Notes: a model not told the origin generated them from the letters alone. A DNA stretch of 64,000 nucleotides from CAKZLS01 sp963786305 (GCA_963786305.1 CAWAYL010000008.1:558001-622000), one strand, 5' to 3'; positions 40,418 to 49,659 are shown, counted from the first letter of the stretch. Made by a program: numbers and translations.

Positions 40418-41443
40418 TCAGACTGCCGCGCAAGGAGCGCGGTAGGTTCCGCCCTTGGCCAGCAAGGCCCAGGCAATGCGCGCCATCTTGTTGGCCATGG
40501 CGACGGTGACCAGCCGTGCCGGCCGGCGCTCGAGCAGACCGTTGACCCAGTCCGCTCCCGGCGCCCCGCCCTTGCGGGCCGAGCGCAACGTACTGGTGGC
40601 GCCGAGCACCAGAAGTTTCCGGATGTAGCGGTTTCCCTGCTTCGATATGCGGCCGAGCCGCTCCTTGCCGCCGCTGGAGTTCTGCCGGGGAACCAGCCCC
40701 AGCCAGGCGGCGAATTCGCGCCCGGAGCGGAAGAACGACGGATCGGGCACGGTCGCCGTGATTGCCGACGCGATGCGGAACCCGACCCCGGGGATCGTCT
40801 CCAGGCGCCGGCTGGCCTCGTTGCCCTTGTGCCAGGCCATGATCTCGGCGTCGGCGGCGGCGATCGCTTGCTCGGCCGCGCGAAGCTGCGTCACCAGCGG
40901 CGTCAACGCCGCCTTCGCCAGGGCGGGAACGCTTTCGTCCTCGCCATCCTCGATCACCGCGATGAGATCGTCGACCATCTCTTTGCCTTGCGGAGCAATC
41001 ATCCCGAGCTCGGCCATGTGCGCCCGCAGCGCGTTGATCAGCATGGTCCGCTGGCGGATCAGCAGTTCGCGGGCCTTGTGCAGCATCAACGCCGACTGCT
41101 GGTCTTCGGTCTTGACCGGCACGAAACGCATGGTCGGCCGCGTCACCGCTTCGCAGATGGCCGCCGCATCGACGGCGTCGTTCTTGCCGCGCCGCACGTA
41201 GGCCTTCACATACGACGGCGGCATGATCCGCACCTCGTGCCCCAGCGCCCGCAGTTCCCGCGCCCAGTAGTGCGCCGTGCCACACGCCTCCAGGCCGATC
41301 AGGCACGGCTCCAGGCCGGCAAAGAAATCACGGACCTTGGCGCGCCGCAAACGGCGGCGGACCACCACCTTTCCCTTGGCGTCGACAGCATGCACTTGAA
41401 AGACGTTCTTGGCTAAATCCAGGCCCACTGTGGTAATTTGCAT
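40418..41443 (-). mobile_element. IS110-family transposase gene
   Basis: DEDD-type transposase of 341 residues, the single gene of an IS110-family insertion sequence. The N-terminal RuvC-like domain begins TTVGLDLAKNVFQVHAVDA (first Asp) with LIGLEACGTAHYWARELRA and RGKNDAVDAAAICEAV. The C-terminal transposase domain has LETIPGVGFRIASAITATV and GRISKQGNRYIRKLLVLGA. IS110 elements lack long terminal repeats, and I could not fix the ends. The start at 41443 follows family alignment. The reading frame is intact, so the element may be active. Confidence 0.92.
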
Positions 41444-41526
41444 CTCGGACGGCTCCTCTCGGTTGTGGCGTTCAATACGACCACCATATGGCACTTCGAT
41501 GCCGGGGAGCAGGGGCCGTCCACACC

Positions 41527-41546
41527 ATCAACGTCTCGGCCCGCTC
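41527..41546 (-). pseudogene. Fragment of a nucleotidyltransferase gene next to the IS110
   Basis: Twenty bases identical to 42048-42067 inside the nearby nucleotidyltransferase gene. The flanking GGTGTGG also matches after skipping 12 bases, so the peptide reads ERAETLMVW against ERAETLIPLNLVW. It is a small remnant of the same or a related gene. Confidence 0.65.
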
Positions 41547-41697
41547 ATCCATGAACGACCCGCTGGTAAGATTTGTAAGACAAATCCTACCCAACCGGTC
41601 GCAATGCCCGTCGTGTCCCACGTTGTCACGAACTCGCGAATTTGAACCTGAGTTTGCCCTGACGGACTTCAATTAAGTAACATGTCCCCGGAACCCC

Positions 41698-41866
41698 ATG
41701 TGCCGTTCGCTCGACCAGTCGCTGGTGATCTCCCAAGCCTTCGCCGAGGCGACCGCCGGTCCGGAGAGCCGCCTGGTCTCGCTTGGCCGCTATGCGCTCC
41801 GCGGCGTAACCCGACCCGCAGGAACTGTTCACCCTGGACTGTCGGCACAAGCAACCGGTGGCTGAT
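41698..41866 (+). pseudogene. Duplicated 3' end of the class III cyclase gene
   Basis: About 165 bases closely match the cyclase from 40033 to about 40195 (MCRSLDQSLVISQAFAEATPG...), same orientation, with scattered substitutions and one inserted base near 41818. It cannot be translated alone. It stands between the IS110 and a truncated toxin-antitoxin gene. Confidence 0.85.
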
Positions 41867-41869
41867 TGC

Positions 41870-41970
41870 CCGACGGAGGTGGCAATCAAGCCAAATTCTC
41901 CTTGCAACGCAGAGGCCGTCCACACGCGCTCCAGATTGGCGAGTGTCCCCTGCCGTTTACGGGCGCTCAT
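41870..41970 (-). pseudogene. Truncated HI0074-like nucleotidyltransferase partner
   Basis: ATG 41970 overlaps the nucleotidyltransferase stop by 14 bases, the usual coupling of MNT/HI0074-type pairs. About 33 codons follow (SARKRQGTLANLERVW, then ALQGEFGLIATSV), resembling the start of the nucleotidyltransferase substrate-binding (HI0074, HEPN-like) family. The match ends where the cyclase copy begins. The rest of the gene is missing. Homology is judged from a short stretch and is tentative. Confidence 0.5.
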
Positions 41971-42292
41971 AGAGAACCTTTCCGGTTCGGCGGATTTTTT
42001 CCCTGAGAGCGGCGGGAGCCTCCTCCAGCCACACCAGATTAAGGGGGATCAACGTCTCGGCCCGCTCGATGGCGTCGGCAATTTCCACCCAACGGTTGCG
42101 CGTGATACCGGGGCAGGATAGTGCGAGATCGAGATCGGAGCGCTCCTCGGCGTCGCCTATCGCCCGCGAGCCGAAGACGATCGCTTCCCTAACCTCCGGG
42201 AAGACGACGAGCCGCGCGAGCGCGTGCCGTGCCCACCGTTCACGTCGTTCCCTGCCGGCGTTCGCCGAGCCAGCCGCCGAGGACCCCGGCAC
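41957..42292 (-). CDS. Minimal nucleotidyltransferase (MNT/MntA type)
   Basis: Small nucleotidyltransferase of up to 111 residues. The fold motif is IVFGSRAIGDAEERSDLDLAL (Gly-Ser, then Asp-x-Asp), followed by ADAIERAETLIPLNLVWLEE. Family members are antitoxins that AMPylate a HEPN toxin, or partner HI0074-like proteins. The first ATG (42292) lies inside the neighbouring membrane protein gene. The real start may be GTG near 42242 with a frameshift before ALARLVVFPEVREA. Its partner is truncated, so the pair is probably not functional. Confidence 0.75.
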   Translation of the reverse strand: MPGSSAAGSANAGRERRERWARHALARLVVFPEVREAIVFGSRAIGDAEERSDLDLALSCPGITRNRWVEIADAIERAETLIPLNLVWLEEAPAALREKIRRTGKVLYERP

Positions 42293-42636
42293 CGAACGGA
42301 ACCAGCCCGCCGACGAGCAGATTGACGATCGAAAAATTGCCGGCGATCAGCAGCCCGATCAGCACCGCGATCGCCGCCGAAATACCGGGCTCGAGGATGG
42401 TGCGCCCCGCCGACTTGACGCCGACGATGAAGCCGCCGATGGCGAAGACCAGAAAGTTGAGCACCGCCGCCAGCAACAACTGTCCGCCGCTCAGCGAGGC
42501 TTCGACCTCCTCGACGGTCGCGGCGCCTTCGATCGCCGGCGACGATGGCAAACCCGATGATCAGCCCGGCCACCAGGTTGAGCACGATCATGATGCCCAC
42601 GCCGATGCCGATCCATTTCCAATCCAAAGTACCCAT
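42240..42636 (-). CDS. Small glycine-rich membrane protein (one frameshift)
   Basis: About 131 residues with four hydrophobic segments: IGIGVGIMIVLNLVAGLIIG, LLAAVLNFLVFAIGGFIVG, PGISAAIAVLIGLLIAG and VNLLVGGLVPFGAGVLGG. A frame change near 42545 splits the first helix from the rest. I do not recognise a characterised family; the layout resembles small DUF/TIGR04086-like membrane proteins. ATG 42636 or 42651 could be the start. Four palindromic repeats lie directly upstream. Confidence 0.7.
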
Positions 42637-42649
42637 GTGTCCGATCCCC

Positions 42650-42758
42650 ATTTAATTGCGTGCTGACGGCACTACCATTTAATTACGTGCTGGCAGCACT
42701 ACCATGTGCATTGCGTGCTGACAGCACATCTACGTAATTGCGTGCTGGCAGCACTACC
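42650..42758. repeat. Four 27-base tandem repeats, each holding a 13-base palindrome
   Basis: Units start at 42650, 42677, 42704 and about 42731. Each holds a form of GTGCTGNCAGCAC (one unit has GTGCTGACGGCAC), flanked by atttaatt-like bases before and tacc or tatc after. They fill the gap between the ychF 3' side and the small membrane protein start codon. They could be operator sites for a dimeric regulator or transcript hairpins. Confidence 0.9.
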
Positions 42759-42851
42759 ATAATCGACCGGGAGTTCGCGGCAAAGCGCGGATCGACGCGG
42801 CTCTTCACCGATGGTGAATGGTGCACGCGGCGGTAGCGGGACGCGGCGTGC

Positions 42852-43953
42852 TCAGACGTTGAAGCGGAACAGGAGGATGTCGCCGTCCTTGACCGTGTAG
42901 TCGCGGCCCTCGGAGCGCATCTTGCCGGCCTCTTTCGCCGCCTGCTCGCCGCCGAGTCGCGACGAAGTCGTCGTAGGCGATGGTCTCGGCGCGAATGAAA
43001 CCGCGCTCGAAATCGGTGTGAATGGCGCCGGCGGCTTCCGGAGCGGCGGCGCCGCGCCTGACCGTCCAGGCGCGGCTTTCCTTGGGACCGGCGGTGAAGA
43101 AGGTGATCTGGTCCAACAGCCGGTAGCCGGCGTGGATGACCTTGGCGAGGCCCGTCTCCTCGAGGCCGAGGCTCTCGAGATAGGCATCGCGTTCCGCCGG
43201 GTCGTCGAGCTCCGCCACTTCGGCCTCGATCCGAGCCGAGATGATCGCGGTTTCCGCGCCGATCTCCGCCGCCCGCGCGGCCACCGCCGCGCTCAGCGCG
43301 TTGCCGGTGGCGGCGGCGTCTTCCTCGACGTTGCAGACGTACAGCAGCGGTTTGGCGGTGAGCAACTGCAGTCCGCGAAAGGCCTTGCGCTCGTCGTCCG
43401 CCACCTCGGTTTCGCGGGCCGGACGGCCGTCGCGCAAACCGGCGAGGACGCGTTCCATCAGCGGCACCAGATCCTTGGCCTCGCGATCGTTTCCCCGCGC
43501 TTTCTTGACCAGCGCCGGCACCCGGCGCTCGAGGCTGTCGAGATCGGCGATCAGCAGCTCGGTTTCGATGATGTCGGCGTCGTCCAACGGGTTGACCGCC
43601 CCCGACACGTGGGAAACCCCATCGTCGGTAAAGCACCGGATCAGATGGATGACCGCATCGACCTCGCGGATGTGGGACAGGAACTGGTTGCCGAGACCCT
43701 CGCCGCTGCTGGCGCCTTTCACCAGACCGGCGATGTCCACGAACTCCAATTGCGTCGGCGTGATCTTTTGCGATTTGGCGATGTCGGCGATTTTTTCGAG
43801 ACGCGGGTCGGGCACCGCCACCCGGCCGACATTGGGCTCGATGGTGCAGAACGGAAAATTCGCCGTCTGCGCCGCCGCGGTGGAGGTCAGCGCATTGAAC
43901 AGCGTCGACTTGCCGACGTTGGGCAGGCCGACGATTCCGAGATTAAACCCCAT
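42852..43953 (-). CDS. ychF: Redox-regulated ATPase YchF (Obg family, one frameshift)
   Basis: Ribosome-associated P-loop ATPase of the Obg group, about 366 residues. The N-terminus MGFNLGIVGLPNVGKSTLFN holds the P-loop, then FPFCTIEPNVGRVAVPD, FVDIAGLVKGASSGEGLGN and the nucleotide motif PLLYVCNVEEDA. The C-terminal TGS-like domain ends EGRDYTVKDGDILLFRFNV. A frame change near 42957 separates the last 35 residues. It overlaps the pth gene end. Confidence 0.93.
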
Positions 43954-44579
43954 CGGCGCCCTCCGGCGGCGGCGCGGGTTTGGCCGGCTTTCGGCCTGGG
44001 CGGATTGACGGCGAGCGCCACCTTGCTCATGAACGCGCCGGCGTCGCCGCGCGCCAGCAGCGGAAACTCCCGGCCGATGGCGTCGAGCATGGGCTCGAGC
44101 CATACCCGGTCGGCCTTGGCGAAGTCCTGCAGCACGTGACCGGTGACGCGGTCCTTGTCGCCGGGATGACCGATACCGAGACGGACGCGGCCATACTCGG
44201 CCCCCACATGGGCGTGGATACTGCGCAGACCGTTATGGCCCGCGTGTCCGCCGCCGCTCTTGATCCGCAGCTTGCCGGCGGCCAGATCCAGCTCGTCGTG
44301 AAACACCACCATGTCCTCTGGCGGAATTTTGTAGAACCGCGCCGCCGCCGCCGCCGCGCGCCCGGAGTTGTTCATGTAGGTCATCGGTTTGAGGATCAAT
44401 ACCTTGCGCCCGGCGATCGTTCCCTCGGCCGCCTCTCCTTGAAAGCGCGAGCGATAGGGACCGAGGCCGTGATGTTCGACGATGGCATCGACGGCCATGA
44501 ACCCGATGTTGTGACGGTTCGCGGCATATCCCGGACCCGGATTGCCGAGCCCCACCACCAGTAGCCTTTCGGAAGACAT
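43943..44579 (-). CDS. pth: Peptidyl-tRNA hydrolase (probable frameshift at C-terminus)
   Basis: Frees tRNA from stalled peptidyl-tRNA. The sequence begins with VVGLGNPGPGYAANRHNIGF (catalytic His in RHNIG) and contains PMTYMNNSG, VFHDELDLAAGKLRIKSGGG and HAGHNGLRSI. Without correction the frame runs on to a stop at 43887, well inside ychF. One base shift after RPKAG gives a usual end, KPAPPPEGADGV, stopping at 43943 just inside the ychF start. About 211 residues. Confidence 0.92.
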
Positions 44580-44594
44580 GGGGTGGAAGGAGAA

Positions 44595-45259
44595 TTACTC
44601 CTCCTTCTCTTCCTCATCGGCGGCTTCCGCGCTGTTCCGCCGCCGCTGCCTCGGCGGCCTCGGCATCCGCTTCGTCTTCTTCGGCGGTGGCGACGGTGGG
44701 CGCCGCGATGGTGGCGATGGTCGCTTCGGGATCGGCAATGTCGAGCTCGGCGCTCGCCGGGATGGTCAGGCTGGTAACATGAATGACGTCACCGATCTCC
44801 AGACCGGTCAGATCGACCGTCAGGCTTTGCGGAATCTCGCTGGGATTGCAGATCAGCGGCACGGTGTGGCTGACGATGTTGAGGACGCCGCCCTGTTTCA
44901 GGCCCGGCGCCGCTTCCTCGTTCTCGAAGACCACATCGACGTCCACCTGGACCCGCGTGGAGGCGCTGAACCGCATGAAATCGATGTGCAGGGGAACGCC
45001 GGTCACCGGATGGCGCTGCATATCGCGCGGCCAGAACGCGGTGTTTTTCGCCGCCGACATCGATCTCGTAGACATTGGCGAAAAAGCCGCCGGCGCGCAC
45101 CTGCTTGTGCAACTCCCGGCCATCCACGGATACGGCGGTCGGCTCTCGGTCGCTGCCGTAAATGATCGCCGGAACGCGCCCGGTCCGGCGGGTTTCGCGG
45201 GCCCCGCCCTTGCCGAGGCGCTCGCGTCTTTCGGCGGCCATGTTGATGATGTCGGACAT
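44595..45259 (-). CDS. rplY: Ribosomal protein bL25, long form (two frameshifts)
   Basis: 5S rRNA-binding ribosomal protein of the CTC/L25 type, about 221 residues. N-terminal domain: AERRERLGKGGARETRRTGRVPAIIYGSD. C-terminal domain: RHPVTGVPLHIDFMRFSAS, VPLICNPSEIPQSLTVDL and LEIGDVIHVTSLTIP. A frame change near 45052 splits the two domains. A second near 44635 restores an acidic tail (AEAADEEEKEE) ending at TAA 44595. The order prs-rplY-pth-ychF is conserved in alphaproteobacteria. Confidence 0.92.
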
Positions 45260-45333
45260 TAACGTGTTCTCCTTTCCAACGCCTCCGGCCTCGGCATATA
45301 CCGGCGGAGGACGCGTATGTAGCGGACTTTTCT

Positions 45334-46266
45334 CTAATCGAACAGACTGGAAACGGATGTTTCCTCACTGATGCGCCGCATGGCCTCGGCAATCAACGGC
45401 GCGACGGTCAGCTGCTGGACGTTATGGGATACCCGGACCGCCTCGGTGGCGGAGATGCTATCGGTGATGATCAGGTTCTCGAGCGGCGACGAACTGACCC
45501 GCGCGACGGCGCCACCGGACAGCACGCCGTGGGCGCAATAGGCCGATACCGACGTGGCGCCCTCTTCCATCAGCGCCGCCGCGGCATTGCAGAGCGTTCC
45601 GGCGGAATCGACGATGTCGTCGATGAGAATGCAGCGCCGGTCCCGGACCTCGCCGATGACATGCATGACCTCCGAAACGCCCGCCCGTTCGCGGCGCTTG
45701 TCGATGATCGCGAGATCGCTGTCGAACCGCTTGGCGATCAACCGCGCCCGGAACACGCCGCCGATGTCCGGCGACACCACCATCATGTCGTCGGAGTTGA
45801 AGCGTTGCCCGATGTCCTTGTAGAACACCGGCGCCGACGACAGGTTGTCCAGCGGAATGTCGAAGAAGCCCTGAATCTGGCCGGCATGGAGGTCCATGGT
45901 CAACACCCGGTCGGCGCCCGCCACCGTGATCAGATTGGCCACCAGCTTCGCCGAAATGGGTGTCCGCGGTCCCGACTTCCGGTCCTGACGGCCATAGCCG
46001 AAATACGGCATGACGGCGGTGATGCGCCGCGCGGAGCCGCGCCTGAGCGCGTCCAGCGTGATCAACAGCTCCATCAGGTTGTCGTTGGTGGGATACGAGG
46101 TCGACTGAACCACGAAGACGTCTTCGCCGCGCATGTTCTCGAGGATTTCGACGAACACTTCCATGTCGGGAAAGCGGCGGATGCTCGCCTTCGCCAACGG
46201 CAGGTTGAGATAGGCGGAAATGGCCTCGGCCAGCGCGCGATTACTGTTACAGGCGACGATTTTCAT
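45334..46266 (-). CDS. prs: Ribose-phosphate pyrophosphokinase
   Basis: Makes PRPP from ribose 5-phosphate and ATP for nucleotide, His and Trp synthesis. The intact 310-residue product starts MKIVACNSNRALAEAISAYL. It shows VFVVQSTSYPTNDNLMELLI, MPYFGYGRQDRKSGPRTPIS, VLTMDLHAGQIQGFFDIP and the PRPP-binding loop CILIDDIVDSAGTLCNAA. It heads the prs-rplY-pth-ychF block. An upstream in-frame extension is not conserved. Confidence 0.96.
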   Translation of the reverse strand: MKIVACNSNRALAEAISAYLNLPLAKASIRRFPDMEVFVEILENMRGEDVFVVQSTSYPTNDNLMELLITLDALRRGSARRITAVMPYFGYGRQDRKSGPRTPISAKLVANLITVAGADRVLTMDLHAGQIQGFFDIPLDNLSSAPVFYKDIGQRFNSDDMMVVSPDIGGVFRARLIAKRFDSDLAIIDKRRERAGVSEVMHVIGEVRDRRCILIDDIVDSAGTLCNAAAALMEEGATSVSAYCAHGVLSGGAVARVSSSPLENLIITDSISATEAVRVSHNVQQLTVAPLIAEAMRRISEETSVSSLFD

Positions 46267-46436
46267 AATATGATGACTAGAGCTTTCGGACGCATGCGTT
46301 TCGGTCTCGGCGGCGATCGCGCGCGCAGACACTGGATGCCGCCCCACGGCGGGACGGCGGAATGTAACAACCTCTCGTTCGACTTGCAAACCGGATTAGT
46401 CGACCGCGCGCCCATAAATATCGCCAACGGCAAAAG

Positions 46437-46505
46437 TCAGGCGATGGCGCAGGTCGCCAGCATGGCCAGGAAGAAGAACGCGATCAGCATAATAATGTGC
46501 GGCAT
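46437..46505 (-). CDS. Possible 22-residue hydrophobic peptide
   Basis: ATG 46505 opens 22 codons ending in TGA at 46437. The peptide (MPHIIMLIAFFFLAMLATC and three more residues) is a single hydrophobic helix. The start lies 5 bases after the restored stop codon of the M24 peptidase gene. Without the frame correction the same residues appear fused to the peptidase. The ribosome binding site is weak. It may be a real small membrane protein or chance. Confidence 0.35.
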   Translation of the reverse strand: MPHIIMLIAFFFLAMLATCAIA

Positions 46506-46510
46506 CGGCG

Positions 46511-47680
46511 CTATTTCACCACCAACTCCATGCGGCGCCCCGGTAAGCGGCGCGGCCCCCGTGTGCGTCACTTCCAGCGTCTGGCCCAGGGACATGGCCA
46601 GCCCGGCACTGGAGTCAAAGATAATGATATGGATGAAAAATACCATGCCCGGCGCCGCGCGTTCCGGGTTGCGGTGATAGAGCATGGGCCAATCCATCCA
46701 GTTCGGCGAGAACGTCGTTCCGAGGCTGTAGCCGCAGGCATTCATCCGGTGTTCGCCGTAGCCGGCGGCGTCGAGGGTGCGGGCGTGGGCGTCGAACACG
46801 TCGCCGAGCGGCCGTGCCGGACGCAGTGCCTCGGTAGCGGCGGCGAGCGCCTCCGATGCGGCATCATACATGGCGCGCTGCGCCGGCGGCGGCCGGCCGA
46901 TGACCAAGGTGCGCATCAGGCAGGCGTGGTAATGCCGGTACACACCCGCCCACTCCAGGGTCAGTTGGTCGTCGTCGTCGAGACAGCGCCGGCCGCTGTG
47001 ATAGCGGCAGAGCAGCGCGTCCGGCCCGGAACCGATGATGAAATCGTTGCCGGGATAATCGCCGCCGCCGCTGAACACGGCGCCCTGCATGGCCGCCAGA
47101 ATGTCGGCCTCGGACGCGCCGGCGCCGCTGCCGGCCACGGCCGCGGCGTAGGCGTCGTCCGCCAGTTCCGCCGCCCTTCGCACATAGGCCATTTCGGCGG
47201 GGCTCTTGATCAGGCGCAGCCGGCTGACCAGCTCCGAGGCATCCTCGGTGACGCAGAAGCCCTCCAGCGCGTCCGCCAGGCGCCGTCCGTTGCGCGCGGT
47301 CAGGCCGTAGGATTCCCACTCGACGCCCAGCCTCCGGCCCGCTGCATCCGTGCCCCTCGAGGATATCGCGAAGCTGTCGCGCCGGCGCCGGCGTCGGGTC
47401 CGTCCACCCAGACGCGGATATCGTCGATCACCGAGGTATGGCGCGCCTGGCGGAGATCCGGCGCCCGGGTCAGCAGCGTCATGGCGCCGTCGGCGCTCAG
47501 GTAGAGACACTGGAAGAACACATAGCCGAAGGTGTCGTAGCCGGTGAGATAATACATGCTCTCCTGGCGAAACATCAGGAGACCGTCGAGACCGCGCGCG
47601 GCCATCGCCGCGCCGACCCGGGCGCGGCGTTCGGCAAGCTCTTCTTCCGAAAAGTGCAGCGCCATCCTCAGGTCCCGCAT
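46511..47680 (-). CDS. M24-family Xaa-Pro peptidase (several frameshifts)
   Basis: Metallopeptidase of the creatinase/aminopeptidase P fold, about 390 residues. The N-terminal domain reads RRARVGAAMAARGLDGLLMF and YYLTGYDTFGYVFFQCLYL. The catalytic domain includes FIIGSGPDALLCRYHSGRR, LEWAGVYRHYHACLMRT and RMNACGYSLGTTFSPNW. Two or more frame changes fall near 47340-47390 and one near 46520, which restores the usual end PHELVVK with TAG at 46511. It lies 31 bases after pgeF and may be co-transcribed. Several canonical M24 metal ligands are replaced, so activity is uncertain. Confidence 0.83.
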
Positions 47681-47711
47681 TTCGTCGTCAGGCGCCGGTA
47701 TCGCATGGAGA

Positions 47712-48479
47712 CTACCGTTCCAGCACGATGGCCGAAAGCATGCGGCCATAGTCGCCGCCACCGTTCAAGGTCACCCGCCGGTAGCTGAAAAAGCGGTCTT
47801 CGCCGGCGCAGGTATCGTACGGCGATCCCTCGAAAGCGGCAATGGACAGGGCACCGAGGCGTGACGCGACGTAACCGGGCAGATCGAACCGCGCATGGCC
47901 GGCGCGCCGCGACGGCCGGAAAAACCGTTGGGCATCCGGCTCCCCTCGGGTCACCCGCGCCACGAGCTCCGGACCGACTTCGTAGGAGTCCTGGTTAATG
48001 CAGGGACCCACCGCCGCCAGTATGCGGTCCCGCCGGGCGCCGAGGCCCTCCATGGCCGCGACCGTGGCCTCGATGACGCCGGACCACGCGCCCCGCCAGC
48101 CGGCGTGGGCGGCGCCGATGACCCCGGCCCGGACATCCGCCAGCAGCACCGGCGCGCAATCGGCGGTCAGGATACCCAGCGCCACGCCCGGCGACCGCGT
48201 CGCCAGTCCGTCCACCTCCGGCCGCGCGGCGGCGGCCCACGGCCGCTCCACCACCGCCACCCGGGCCGAGTGCACCTGGTAGCCGGTGGCCAGATCCGCT
48301 TCCCGGTGTCCCAGCCGGGCCATCGCCCGGGCCCGGTTGATGCGGACGCGTTCGGGATCGTCGGCCGATCCCTGGCCGCAATTGAGCGAAGCGTACGGTC
48401 CCTCGCTCACCCCGCCGCGGCGGGTGAAAAACCCATGACGGATACCCGGTGCGTCGTCGAGGACGGTCGCGGTGATCAT
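47712..48479 (-). CDS. pgeF: Peptidoglycan editing factor PgeF (YfiH, polyphenol oxidase family)
   Basis: Cytoplasmic enzyme that removes wrongly built UDP-MurNAc-L-Ser so that only L-Ala enters the stem peptide. The intact 255-residue product shows IRHGFFTRRGGVSEGPYASL, the metal motifs LTADCAPVLLAD and GAAHAGWRGAWSGV (His), and AVGPCINQDSYEVG (Cys). It follows the M24 gene direction and adds to the peptidoglycan genes of the window. Confidence 0.92.
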   Translation of the reverse strand: MITATVLDDAPGIRHGFFTRRGGVSEGPYASLNCGQGSADDPERVRINRARAMARLGHREADLATGYQVHSARVAVVERPWAAAARPEVDGLATRSPGVALGILTADCAPVLLADVRAGVIGAAHAGWRGAWSGVIEATVAAMEGLGARRDRILAAVGPCINQDSYEVGPELVARVTRGEPDAQRFFRPSRRAGHARFDLPGYVASRLGALSIAAFEGSPYDTCAGEDRFFSYRRVTLNGGGDYGRMLSAIVLER

Positions 48480-48708
48480 GGTTCCTCACGTCAGCGAAAG
48501 GGAACGGCGTCATGCCGCGCGGCCAATCAATAAAGGACCCGGCCGCCCGATTGAAACATTTTGTCGAATCGGCGTCGATTTATGAAACCTTGAAATTACC
48601 GGCTGCTTTGTCCTGGCATATTGCAGTGCAACATGCTTTGCTTGCCGGGATTGGTTCAGGGCACCCAATTGACGCCCACCGTGAAATCGGTTGGCGGGAG
48701 GAATGAGA

Positions 48709-49121
48709 ATGGCGCTACTGCATTGGCGGGACAACCTGAGCGTCGGCGTCGACGACGTCGATGCCGACCACAAGCACCTCATCGATCTGCTCAACGAGTT
48801 GCATTATCTGGTGTTCGCCGGGGGCGACCGTACGTCGGTGGGAAAGGTGCTGGAAAAGCTTGTGCGCTACACGGAATATCACTTCGACCGCGAAGAAAAG
48901 CTGATGCGGGTCGCGCGGCTACCCCGGATTGGAGGAGCACCGGACCCGTCACCAGGATTTGGCGCGGCGGCTATTCGAGTACCGAAAGTCTTTCGAGGAC
49001 CGCCCCGAGTCCTTCGATTCGCAGGCATTCTATGATTTCCTGTCGGAATGGCTCGTGGTGCACGTGCTGGACGAAGGATATGAAATACAAACCCTACGTC
49101 AGCGGCGACAAGCCGTCCTGA
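48709..49121 (+). CDS. Bacteriohemerythrin, first of three (two frameshifts)
   Basis: Oxygen-binding di-iron protein of about 137 residues. It begins LLHWRDNLSVGVDDVDADHK (first His) and has LLNELHYLVF, YTEYHFDREEKLM, EEHRTRHQDLARRL and the end WLVVHVLDEDMKYKPYV. Frame changes near 48920 and 49070 are needed. GGAGG eight bases upstream supports ATG 48709. All typical iron ligands (His, His, Glu, His, His, Asp) are present after correction. Confidence 0.85.
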
Positions 49122-49140
49122 TGGCAAGGGCCCGATGACA

Positions 49141-49659
49141 CTACCAGTCCGGCTCGGACTTGGGCGGCCGAAGCGGCGGCGCGGGATCCATGTCGGACAG
49201 GCCGGGACCGAACATTTCGGCGATTTCGTTGGCTCGCGGATCCGCCTCGGCGAACCGCTTGAGCGCGACATCCTTGCATAGGACGTGGTTGCGGAACCAC
49301 GCTTTGAGCAACACCAAAAGCTCACCCAGGATGGCGGGATCGGGGTCCTCTTCGTATCGATCGCGTGCCGCGTAAACGCTATGGATGAAGCCGACGTGAT
49401 CGTCGCGCTGCTCCCGCAAACCCGGAAACTTGCAGGCTTCCATGACCCGTTCCTCGCGCGCCAGATGGATCTCCAGGTAGGCGATCAAACTGTCGAAAAT
49501 CTCGACGACGCCGTGATCGCCATCGTCCCCGCCGCCGCCGCCATCGCCGCCATTCAGCGACTCATGCAATCGGTTGATCAGGCCGACCAGCGCCTGGTGA
49601 TCCGAGTCGATCAGCGGAACCCCAACGCTCATGCTGCTCGACCATTCATAAAATGGCAC
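49141..49659 (-). CDS. Bacteriohemerythrin, second of three
   Basis: Intact 172-residue protein, convergent with the first copy. It begins MPFYEWSSSMSVGVPLIDSD, with His in DSDHQALVGLINRLHE, and shows YLEIHLAREERVMEACKFPG and LREQRDDHVGFIHSVY. The last helix has WFRNHVLCKDVALKRF, keeping the final His and Asp. A Gly/Asp-rich insertion (GGDGGGGGDDGDHG) lies between helices one and two, and a Pro-rich acidic tail follows. Confidence 0.87.
   Translation of the reverse strand: MPFYEWSSSMSVGVPLIDSDHQALVGLINRLHESLNGGDGGGGGDDGDHGVVEIFDSLIAYLEIHLAREERVMEACKFPGLREQRDDHVGFIHSVYAARDRYEEDPDPAILGELLVLLKAWFRNHVLCKDVALKRFAEADPRANEIAEMFGPGLSDMDPAPPLRPPKSEPDW

Noticed and set aside
42650..42758. CRISPR array
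   Set aside because: Four units of 27 bases follow each other directly with no unique spacers and no cas genes nearby.
48620..48660. Sigma-54 promoter before the first bacteriohemerythrin (TGGCAT...TGC)
   Set aside because: Spacing between the GG and GC elements is one base too long for the -24/-12 consensus.
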